Source: Gammaproteobacteria bacterium
GTDB lineage: Bacteria > Pseudomonadota > Gammaproteobacteria > Arenicellales > Poriferihabitantaceae
Assembly (NCBI GenBank): GCA_028066695.1
Contig: JALCBG010000010.1
Coordinates: 21,441-59,136, forward strand
DNA: 37,696 nucleotides
Direction of reading: 5' to 3'
The translations under genes were made by a program, and so were the position numbers. The notes beneath the pieces were generated by a model. That model made no database searches. It saw only the letters and a program-made list of their open reading frames with translations, and had not been told where the DNA came from. Below are positions 19,345 to 26,372 of the stretch, one piece after another; within the stretch, counting starts at the first letter, position 1; each line of letters begins with the position of its first letter.

Positions 19345-20886
19345 TCAATGCGCCGCCATGCGCGCGCCTTCGTTAACTTGCGCGCGCGATTCCAGATGCC
19401 GCTCCAATGCGGCGGTTTGTTCGCGCGAGAACACCAAGCCGAGTTTGCCGCGCCGCCACAAAATGTCTTCGGCGCAAGTCGCCCATTCGTGCTCGCGCAA
19501 ATAGTCAACTTCAATTTCATACAAGCCATGCCCGAAGTGCGCGCCCAAATCCTTGCGCACGCGCGCACCGCGCAACATGTCGGCCGCGTCTTCGCCATAC
19601 GCGGCCAGATAACGCGCGCGCGTTTCCGCCGGCAGATGTGCATGGCGCGATTCCAGCAAGGCGGCTGTATCTTCCAATGTATTTTTTTCGGGCGCTCCGG
19701 GCAAAAAAGCATCGGCGGTCCAAGCCGCGCCCATACCCGGAAAATACGCGGACAAACGCGCCAGTGCGGATTCGGCGAGTTTCCGAAAGGTGGTCAGTTT
19801 GCCGCCGTAAATGTTTAACAGCGGCGCCTCACCCTGCGGTGCGTCCAAACGAATCACATAGTCGCGCGTCACTTCGCGCAAACTTTCGGCGCCGTCGTCA
19901 ACCAGCGGACGCACGCCCCAAAAAGACGACACCACATCCTCGGGCGCGAGCGAGATGTGGAAATATCGCGCTACCGCCGCGCGCAAATACGCGGATTCAT
20001 CCGGCGTGATGCGCGCCGTGCGCGGATCGCCATGATGTTCGCGCTCAGTGGTGCCGATGATTGCCAGTCCATGCGCAAACGGCAGCACGAATATCACGCG
20101 GCGGTCGGCGTGCTGCAGTATGTATGCGTGCGCGCCGGCGAACCATTTCTTTACGACTATATGGCTGCCCTGCACGAGTTTGACCGAATGCGAATTCCGC
20201 GCGGAGGAGGGCAGCGATTCCGCGACCTTTTCCACCCAGGGACCGGCCGCATTGACCAGCGCTTTCGCGGTGCGCGTCTCCGACCCGCCCGATGCAAACT
20301 GCAGTTGCACCTCCCAATGCCCGTTCACACGCCGCGCGCCCGCGCACGATGCGCGCGTCAAAATTTCCGCGCCGCGCCGGCGCGCATCTTTCGCCACCGT
20401 CACCACCAGCCGCGCGTCATCCACCGCGCAATCGCTGTATTCAAACCCCTTCGCAAATTCGCCGCGCAACCGCGCGTCGCGGTGATGCGCGTCCAGCGCG
20501 ACCGCCTTGCTGCGCGCGAAACTCCCGCGCCCGGCGAGCAAGTCATACAGCAGCAGCCCGGCGCGCACCATCCACGCCGGGCGCGGCGCGTCCTTCGCCG
20601 AATGCGGCAGCACAAAACGCAACTGGCGAATTAAATGCGGCGCGCTGCGCATCAACACTTCACGCTCGCGCAACGCCTCGCGCACCAGCCGAAACTCGCG
20701 CTGTTCAAGATAGCGTAGCCCGCCGTGAATCAACTTGGAACTGGCCGACGAGGTGCTACCGCCCAAATCGCCGGCCTCGCACAGCAACACCTTCAGTCCG
20801 CGCCCGGCCGCGTCGCGCGCGATTCCGCAGCCGTTGATGCCGCCGCCGATGACGGCGAGATCAAATTCGGGCGCGGGCATGCGCAT
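19345..20886 (-). CDS. glpD: Aerobic-type glycerol-3-phosphate dehydrogenase
   Basis: About 513 residues. The FAD-binding motif is near the start (DLAVIGGGINGCGIARDAAG), followed by STSSASSKLIHGGLRYLEQ, then VNAAGPWVE, LVQGSHIVV and the conserved NIYGGKLTTFRKLAE, all typical of GlpD. The enzyme oxidises glycerol-3-phosphate to dihydroxyacetone phosphate and passes electrons to quinone at the inner membrane. Two adjacent ATGs (20886 and 20880) fit the family start. An ATG at 20949 would begin inside an intergenic hairpin and add 21 non-conserved residues, so it was rejected. It is placed between the binding protein and ATPase genes, so uptake and oxidation are co-expressed. Confidence 0.94.
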   Translation of the reverse strand: MRMPAPEFDLAVIGGGINGCGIARDAAGRGLKVLLCEAGDLGGSTSSASSKLIHGGLRYLEQREFRLVREALREREVLMRSAPHLIRQLRFVLPHSAKDAPRPAWMVRAGLLLYDLLAGRGSFARSKAVALDAHHRDARLRGEFAKGFEYSDCAVDDARLVVTVAKDARRRGAEILTRASCAGARRVNGHWEVQLQFASGGSETRTAKALVNAAGPWVEKVAESLPSSARNSHSVKLVQGSHIVVKKWFAGAHAYILQHADRRVIFVLPFAHGLAIIGTTEREHHGDPRTARITPDESAYLRAAVARYFHISLAPEDVVSSFWGVRPLVDDGAESLREVTRDYVIRLDAPQGEAPLLNIYGGKLTTFRKLAESALARLSAYFPGMGAAWTADAFLPGAPEKNTLEDTAALLESRHAHLPAETRARYLAAYGEDAADMLRGARVRKDLGAHFGHGLYEIEVDYLREHEWATCAEDILWRRGKLGLVFSREQTAALERHLESRAQVNEGARMAAH

Positions 20887-20931
20887 GCGCGGAACGCGCC
20901 GGGTTTCCGCCGCGCGTGGAACGCCGATTCC

Positions 20932-20959
20932 GCCCCCCTGCATCGGCATGCAAGGGGGC
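20932..20959 (-). other. Intergenic RNA hairpin between glpV and glpD
   Basis: A near-perfect inverted repeat, about five G-C pairs plus TGCAT/ATGCA with one bulge and a 4-nt loop, lies 14 nt after the glpV stop. No T-run follows on the minus strand, so it is not a full terminator. It probably stabilises the glpV message or reduces read-through into glpD. Confidence 0.55.
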
Positions 20960-20973
20960 GAAAGCGCGGCGTC

Positions 20974-22701
20974 CTAGTTCTCCCACCGCTTGACCAGTTG
21001 GTCGTAGTCCACCGTCTCCCCGCGCGGCTTTTCGTTTTTCAGTTTCGCCTTGGGCGAGCCGGAACGCTTGAGCCACTTGCCCGGGGATTCCGCCTTGTTC
21101 AGGCGCGGACCGCAGCCGCCGTAGGTGCCGGCGCGCTCATCGGCCGACTGCATGCGCGCCATGGTCGTGTCCATTTCCTCGGCGAGCCGGTCCATCGCCT
21201 GCTGCGGGGTGAACACGCCCGAATTGACATCGCCGATTTGCTGCCACCAAATCTGCGCGAGTTTCGGGTAGTCGGGGACATTGGTGCCGGTCGGCGTCCA
21301 GCGCACGCGGTCGGGCGAGCGGTAGAACTCCACCAGCCCGCCGAGTTTCGGCGCGCGTTCGGTGAACGACTCGTGGCGAATGTCGCTGTCGCGAATCGGC
21401 GTCAGGCCGACATGGGTTTTTTTCAGCGACACCGTCTTGGACACAGTGAACTGCGCATACAACCAGGCCGCCTGCCGGCGCTTCACCGGGGTGGACTTGA
21501 ACAGTGTCCACGAGCCGGCGTCCTGATAGCCGAGTTTCTGGCCCTCCTCCCAGTAAGGACCGTGCGGCGACGGCGCCATGCGCCACAGCGGAAAGCCCTT
21601 GTCGTCCACGGTGTTGTTGCCTTCGCTCTTCGGCGCGACCATGGCCGAGGTAAACGCGGTGTACCAGAAGATCTGCTGCGCGACATTGCCCTGGGAAAGC
21701 GCCGGCAGCGACTGGTAGAAGTCGTAACTGGCCGCGCCGGGCGGCGCGTATTTGCGCAGCCACTCGTCCCATTTGCGAATCGCATACACCGCCGCCGGCC
21801 CGTTCGCCGCGCCGCCGCGGCTGACCGAGGCCCCGACCGGGTTGCAGCCGTCCACGCGGATGCCCCATTCGTCCACCGGTTTGCCGTTGGGCAGGCCCTT
21901 GCTGCCGGCGCCGGCCATGGAGAGCCACGCGTCGGTCATGCGCCAGCCCAAGTCGGGCGCGCGCTTGCCGTAGTCCATGTGGCCGTAGACGCGCACGCCG
22001 TCGATCTCCTTGACATGCACCGAGAAAAACTCGGCGATGTCCTCATACGCCGACCAGTTGACCGGCACGCCGAGGTCGTAGCCGTAGCGTTTTTTGAAGT
22101 CGGCTTTCAGGTCTTCGCGCGAGAACCAGTCATAGCGAAACCAGTAGAGGTTGGCGAATTGCTGGTCGGGGAGTTGGTACAACTTCCCGTCGGCGCCGGT
22201 GGTGAACGACTTGCCCATGAAGTCGTCAATGTCCAGGTTCGGGTTGGTCACGCTTTTTCCCTCGCCGGCCATCCAGTCGCTGAGCGGCACCGCCAACTGC
22301 AGGCGCGAATGCGTGCCGATCAAATCGGAATCGTTGATGTAGGCGTCGTAGAGATTGCGCTTGGTCTGCATCTGCGTCTGCACCGCCTGCACGACTTCGC
22401 CTTCGCCGAGCAGTTGGTGGTTGACGCGGATGCCGGTGATTTCCTCAAACGCCTTGGTCAGGGTCTTGGACTCGTATTCATGCGTCGGGATGGTCTCGGA
22501 AAGCACATTGATTTCCATTCCGCGAAACGGCTTGGCGGCGTCAATGAACCACTGCATCTCGTCCTGCTGCTCGCGCTTGCTCAGCGTGGACGGCTGGAAC
22601 TCTTTGTTGATCCAGCGTTTCGCCGCGGCGATGTCGGCCTGCGCGGCCGGCGCGGAAAGCGCGAAAAGCGCCAGCGCCGTCATGGTCTGCTTCAGTTTCA
22701 T
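20974..22701 (-). CDS. glpV: Glycerol ABC transporter substrate-binding protein GlpV
   Basis: 575 residues, long for a solute-binding protein but in line with the GlpV type. A signal peptide MKLKQTMTALALFALSAPAAQA is cleaved near residue 22. The mature part has MEINVLSETIPTHEYES and ITGIRVNHQLLGEGEVVQAV, then PDQQFANLYWFRYDWF, and GVRVYGHMDYGKRAPDLGWRMTDAWL. It is the first gene of the minus-strand operon, before glpD and the ATPase and permease genes. The ATG at 22701 has a GGAG ribosome binding site and starts the signal peptide; the frame is open further upstream without homology. It captures the substrate in the periplasm; glycerol is inferred from glpD, glpK and glpU. Confidence 0.9.
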   Translation of the reverse strand: MKLKQTMTALALFALSAPAAQADIAAAKRWINKEFQPSTLSKREQQDEMQWFIDAAKPFRGMEINVLSETIPTHEYESKTLTKAFEEITGIRVNHQLLGEGEVVQAVQTQMQTKRNLYDAYINDSDLIGTHSRLQLAVPLSDWMAGEGKSVTNPNLDIDDFMGKSFTTGADGKLYQLPDQQFANLYWFRYDWFSREDLKADFKKRYGYDLGVPVNWSAYEDIAEFFSVHVKEIDGVRVYGHMDYGKRAPDLGWRMTDAWLSMAGAGSKGLPNGKPVDEWGIRVDGCNPVGASVSRGGAANGPAAVYAIRKWDEWLRKYAPPGAASYDFYQSLPALSQGNVAQQIFWYTAFTSAMVAPKSEGNNTVDDKGFPLWRMAPSPHGPYWEEGQKLGYQDAGSWTLFKSTPVKRRQAAWLYAQFTVSKTVSLKKTHVGLTPIRDSDIRHESFTERAPKLGGLVEFYRSPDRVRWTPTGTNVPDYPKLAQIWWQQIGDVNSGVFTPQQAMDRLAEEMDTTMARMQSADERAGTYGGCGPRLNKAESPGKWLKRSGSPKAKLKNEKPRGETVDYDQLVKRWEN

Positions 22702-22745
22702 TTCAATACTCCGGTTGGAAAGGGAAAAAACGAATGCCAAATTGT

Positions 22746-22754
22746 AGTGTAGCA
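22746..22754 (-). promoter_or_regulatory. Candidate extended -10 promoter of the glpV operon
   Basis: On the minus strand this reads TGCTACACT: TGn plus TACACT, about 45 nt before the glpV ATG. It is one base away from the GGTGCTATACT element seen twice elsewhere in the window. No -35 match is seen, which fits an activated or extended -10 promoter. Confidence 0.4.
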
Positions 22755-22793
22755 CCGCGGAAAAACGGAAAATGCCGGCGGAAAATGTCGCAT

Positions 22794-22821
22794 GCGGACG
22801 AGGTCCCTCTGACTCGTCCGC
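22794..22821. promoter_or_regulatory. Perfect inverted repeat, candidate operator shared by glpV and glpK
   Basis: GCGGACGAG and its exact reverse complement CTCGTCCGC flank a 10-nt spacer. Arm centres are 19 bp apart, about two helical turns, as for a dimeric regulator. It sits between the minus-strand -10 (22746-22751) and the plus-strand -10 (22847-22852). A GlpR-type repressor is possible, but no regulator gene is in the window. Confidence 0.5.
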
Positions 22822-22846
22822 TCCGCTCGCCATGTCCCGATTTGCA

Positions 22847-22852
22847 TATACT
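22847..22852 (+). promoter_or_regulatory. Candidate -10 box of glpK
   Basis: TATACT (in GCATATACTAC) lies 33 nt before the glpK ATG in the divergent glpV-glpK region. No -35 hexamer is recognisable. The ATG has no clear Shine-Dalgarno sequence upstream. Confidence 0.4.
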
Positions 22853-22885
22853 ACAACGAATTTCGCGCGCTTTTTGACAATTTCC

Positions 22886-24433
22886 ATGAAACCCCAAAAC
22901 CTCCTCTCCCTGGACCAAGGCACCACCTCTTCGCGCGCCATCGTGTTTGCGCGGGATGGGGCGGTGGTGGCGGTGGCGCAGCGGGAGTTTGCGCAGCATT
23001 ATCCGCATGAGGGGTGGGTGGAGCACGAGCCGGAGGAGATTTGGCGGACTACGCTGGAATCGGCGCGCGAGGCGGTGGAGAAAGCGGGCGGCGCCGGGTG
23101 CATCGCCGCGGTCGGCATCGCCAATCAGCGCGAGACCACGGTGGTGTGGGAGCGGGAAAGCGGCAGGGCGGTGCATAACGCGATTGTCTGGCAGGACCGG
23201 CGCACCGCGGAAAAATGCGCGGAATTGGCGAAAAAGGACGGCGAATTGCCCGAAAAAATCGCCGCGAAAACCGGGTTGTTGTTGGACGCGTATTTTTCCG
23301 CGCCGAAAATCGCCTGGATTTTGGATGCAGTGGACGGCGCGCGCCGCCGCGCCGAGGCGGGCGAGTTGGCGTTCGGCACGATTGACGCGTTTTTGCTGTG
23401 GCGGCTGTGCGGGCGGCACCTCACCGACGCCAGCAACGCCGGGCGCACTTTGCTGTTTGACATCCACAAACAACGCTGGGACGAGGAATTGCTGGGCGCG
23501 TTCGGCGTGCCGGCCGCGGTTTTGCCGGAAGTGCGCGATTGCGCCGATGATTTCGGCGCGACCGCGCGCGAGTGGTTTGGGCGGGAAATTCCGGTATGCG
23601 GCGTCGCCGGCGACCAGCAGGCCGCGCTTTTCGGGCAGGCCTGCCATGCGCCGGGAATGGGGAAATGCACCTTCGGCAGCGGCGCGTTTTTGATGGCGAC
23701 CACGGCAAAACCGGCGAAATCGCGCCACCGCCTGCTGACCACGCTCGCCTCGCGCCTTCACGGGCGCGCCGCCTACGCGCTGGAAGGCTCGGTGTTCAAC
23801 GCCGGCACCGCGCTGCAGTGGCTGCGGCAAATCGGTGTTTTCGTGGAGAACAAGGAAATCAAGGAGTTATTGGAAAAATCGCTTAAAAAAGATGAGGAAA
23901 ACGCTGCCGGAAAAAACCCGTCGGAAACTGTCGGAACGGAGAGTATTTGCATGGTCCCAGCCTTCACCGGCCTAGGCGCGCCGCACTGGCGGCCGCATGC
24001 GCGCGCGGCGATTTTTGGGATTACCCGCGGCGCCGGGCGCGCCGATTTGGTGCGCGCGGCGGTGGAGGCGGTCGCGTTTCAGACGCGCGATTTGCTGGAA
24101 GCGATGCGCGCCGACGGCGCCGAAATCACGGCGTTGCGCGTGGACGGCGGCATGGCGGTCAATGATTACCTGCTGCAATTTCTCGCCGACATCAGCGGCG
24201 TCACCGTGGAGCGCCCGCGCGTGACCGAAACCACCGCGCTCGGCGCGGCGTTATTGGCCGGGCTGCAGTGCGGACTTTACAAATCGCCGGAGGAAGCCGG
24301 CGCAGTGTGGCGCAAGGAAAGGGGATTTTCTCCGAATCCCGCCAAAAAAGTCCGCGAAAAAGTCGCGCGGAAACTGGCGGTTTGGGAGGACGCGCTGGCG
24401 CGGGTGAAAGCGAAAAAAGGCGCGCCCGATTGA
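22886..24433 (+). CDS. glpK: Glycerol kinase
   Basis: 515 residues of the FGGY kinase family (enteric GlpK is about 500). The ATP-binding opening is LLSLDQGTTSSRAIVF. Further family blocks are GWVEHEPEEIW, IANQRETTVVW, IVWQDRRTAEKC, VAGDQQAALFGQ, GTGK-like KCTFGSGAFLM, PAFTGLGAPHW and LRVDGGMAVNDYLLQF. It phosphorylates glycerol to sn-glycerol-3-phosphate, trapping imported glycerol for GlpD. The ATG at 22886 gives the family N-terminus; upstream in-frame ATGs would add unrelated residues. A Lys/Glu-rich insert sits near residue 330. It is divergent from the transporter operon, and its 3' end overlaps the terminator of the neighbouring outer-membrane protein operon. Confidence 0.97.
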   Translation: MKPQNLLSLDQGTTSSRAIVFARDGAVVAVAQREFAQHYPHEGWVEHEPEEIWRTTLESAREAVEKAGGAGCIAAVGIANQRETTVVWERESGRAVHNAIVWQDRRTAEKCAELAKKDGELPEKIAAKTGLLLDAYFSAPKIAWILDAVDGARRRAEAGELAFGTIDAFLLWRLCGRHLTDASNAGRTLLFDIHKQRWDEELLGAFGVPAAVLPEVRDCADDFGATAREWFGREIPVCGVAGDQQAALFGQACHAPGMGKCTFGSGAFLMATTAKPAKSRHRLLTTLASRLHGRAAYALEGSVFNAGTALQWLRQIGVFVENKEIKELLEKSLKKDEENAAGKNPSETVGTESICMVPAFTGLGAPHWRPHARAAIFGITRGAGRADLVRAAVEAVAFQTRDLLEAMRADGAEITALRVDGGMAVNDYLLQFLADISGVTVERPRVTETTALGAALLAGLQCGLYKSPEEAGAVWRKERGFSPNPAKKVREKVARKLAVWEDALARVKAKKGAPD

Positions 24434-24448
24434 AAAACCGGGCGCGCC
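24413..24448 (-). terminator. Intrinsic terminator of the outer-membrane protein operon
   Basis: Read on the minus strand, a perfect 10-bp GC-rich stem (GGCGCGCCCG with CGGGCGCGCC, 10-nt loop) is followed by TTTTTT. It lies 14 nt after the stop of the second beta-barrel gene. The far arm lies inside the glpK coding end, so both convergent genes share this DNA. On the plus strand only a short T-run (TTTT) follows, after a 5-nt gap, so it may act weakly for glpK as well. Confidence 0.85.
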
Positions 24449-24461
24449 CGCGACTTTTCTC

Positions 24462-26303
24462 CTAAAAGTCGTAGATCACGCTGAGGCGCGCGCCGAAGGA
24501 GATTTCGTCCTCCAGTTCGTAGCGGATGCTCTGGCTTTCCGCGGCGAGTTCGTCGCGCAGGTTGCTGACCGCTTCCAGACCGATGGTCCAGCGGAACTTC
24601 TCGTTGATCAGCGAGGAGCGGTAGACGGCGAGGCCGAAGTAGGTGCCGACAAAACCGCCGAGAACGCCGATTTCGCGGTTTTTGTCCGGATCCAGATAGC
24701 GCGCCACATTGAAGGCCGGCGCGAAAGTGGCGCCGGCGCCTTCATCCGCGCCTTCGGCCGCGTCCTGCAGTTTGCGCAGACTTTCGTCCTCCCAGGTCTC
24801 GTTCAGATACAGCATGGTGAGATTGAGGCGCCACTTGTCGCCGTCGGTGTCGGCGCCGATGGCGGTGATGGTGCGGGTGGCGTCCATCGACAAACTGCCG
24901 GCGTTCGGCAGGCCGGCCTTGTTGAACCCGGTGCGCTGGTTGATCGCGCGGTAGTAGTCAAGGCGCGCCTGGGCGAGGGTGTCGTCGGGATTGCCTTCCG
25001 CCTCGCCCTGCGCATTGACCAAAATCGCCGAGGAAAACGCCTGCAGGTCCACGGTGGTGTCCGAGTAGAGCATCTCAAACTTCCACACCCAGTCGCCGCG
25101 GGGAATGGCAAGTTCAATGCCGTAGTTCTCGGTCGGGAACAGATTAGCGTTGCTGAAGACGTTGTAGATTTCCGCCTTGGCGTCCTGCACGTGTTTGGGA
25201 TCATCTGAGGGAAGCACCCTCACATTGTTGGTGGTTCGCACGCAGGAACCGGCAGGAGTGCCGGCAGGGGTGGGGTTAGCACCAACGCCAGCGACTCGCC
25301 CATCCACACTGGTCAACTCACGCTTCCTTCCTTCTCCGCGAACGGTCGTCCCGCCCGCAACCGCGGCATCAATGTCGCCGGCGCATGCCAGCCGCGCGTT
25401 CTTGGACTCAAACCCGAGCGAGTCATTGGTGTCGTGGTAGGTGAAGCCGAGCGTGCCCCAGTTGTTGTAGAACACGACCCGCAACGCGCCATGCTCGTGG
25501 TCGGTCAGGTCGTTGTCCGGCGCAAGAACTTCTTCTTGCGTGAGCCGCATACTCGCGACAGTTGCAGGATCGACATTATAAATGTCATCAGTCGCCCCTT
25601 CAGGCTGGCTGCCGCCGGACAGCACGCTTTCAAACAGCGGATCCAGTTGCACCGAGTTGAAGTAGTAGCCGCTGATTTCCATGCGCGGAGTCGGGAACCA
25701 GGTCAGCGCGACCTGGTCCTGCGCGAACAGCGTGGCGATTTTGTCGGTCACCGCGTCTGCGCTTTGCAGCGACACCGGCAGCGACAGCGAAATCGGCGAC
25801 AGCAGTTCAAACTGCCCCCAGTTGACGCGGCGGCGGCCGGCGGTGACTTCCAAATTTCGCAGCAGGTCAAACTGCACGAACGCGTCGTTGACGATGGAAG
25901 TGTCGTCGCGCACCGTCAGGTCGTCGGTTTCCGGCTCGGGATTGCCGTCTTCGTCCGGCATCGGATTGCGTTTCGCCGCGTCGGTCAGAACGCGCGACAC
26001 GGTCAGATCGCTGCTGCTGGCGAGGCCGTTGAAATAAACGCGGCCGCGCTCGCGGGCGAACGGCATGTCAAAGCCGAGTTGCACCGAGCCGTAAGTGTGC
26101 TGAACGCCGGTGCCGGCCGAGCCGGTGCCGGAGAGGGTTCCAAAGAAATCGCCTTTGGATTTCGCCGAGTAGGCGCCGTCGTCTTCCTCCTCGATGATTT
26201 GCGCATGGGCAGCGCCGGCCGCGGCAAAAATCGCGGCGGCGGCGAACATGCGCAGCCAGGGAAAGAACTTGAAAACAGCGGGGGTGGTAGTGGAGTGTTT
26301 CAT
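24462..26303 (-). CDS. Outer-membrane beta-barrel protein, second paralogue
   Basis: 613 residues. A Sec signal peptide ends at AAHA (residue 34), followed by an acidic IIEEEDDGAYS stretch. The rest alternates polar and hydrophobic residues as in beta-barrels, ending in the outer-membrane terminal motif LSVIYDF. Conserved with the neighbouring paralogue are KGDFFGTLSG, NDAFVQFDL, GRRRVNWGQFELLSPI, FAQDQVALTWFP, the D-D/H-TDHEHG-like segment, the FGIELAIPRGDW-type strand and ARYLDPDKNREIG. A loop at about 25190-25400 contains two cysteines and unusual codons. I infer an RND-associated outer-membrane channel or receptor, perhaps DUF1302-like; the family assignment is not certain. A GGAGG ribosome binding site precedes the ATG, and a terminator follows the stop. 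Confidence 0.85.
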   Translation of the reverse strand: MKHSTTTPAVFKFFPWLRMFAAAAIFAAAGAAHAQIIEEEDDGAYSAKSKGDFFGTLSGTGSAGTGVQHTYGSVQLGFDMPFARERGRVYFNGLASSSDLTVSRVLTDAAKRNPMPDEDGNPEPETDDLTVRDDTSIVNDAFVQFDLLRNLEVTAGRRRVNWGQFELLSPISLSLPVSLQSADAVTDKIATLFAQDQVALTWFPTPRMEISGYYFNSVQLDPLFESVLSGGSQPEGATDDIYNVDPATVASMRLTQEEVLAPDNDLTDHEHGALRVVFYNNWGTLGFTYHDTNDSLGFESKNARLACAGDIDAAVAGGTTVRGEGRKRELTSVDGRVAGVGANPTPAGTPAGSCVRTTNNVRVLPSDDPKHVQDAKAEIYNVFSNANLFPTENYGIELAIPRGDWVWKFEMLYSDTTVDLQAFSSAILVNAQGEAEGNPDDTLAQARLDYYRAINQRTGFNKAGLPNAGSLSMDATRTITAIGADTDGDKWRLNLTMLYLNETWEDESLRKLQDAAEGADEGAGATFAPAFNVARYLDPDKNREIGVLGGFVGTYFGLAVYRSSLINEKFRWTIGLEAVSNLRDELAAESQSIRYELEDEISFGARLSVIYDF

Positions 26304-26372
26304 GAGTTTTGCCTCCGGATCGTAAGATCAGTAGGGTTGGTTGGGGGGGAAATGCAAGGCTCCGTCGGATTG

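Noticed and set aside
20887-20949. Upstream ATG for glpD at 20949
   Set aside because: It lies within the arm of an intergenic hairpin and adds residues absent from the family; the start at 20886 or 20880 fits the FAD-binding N-terminus.
20725-22752. A 675-codon open frame on the plus strand opposite glpV and glpD
   Set aside because: It is antisense to two clear genes, rich in Arg/Ala/His/Gly with no recognisable domain. Long antisense frames are expected in DNA of this GC content.
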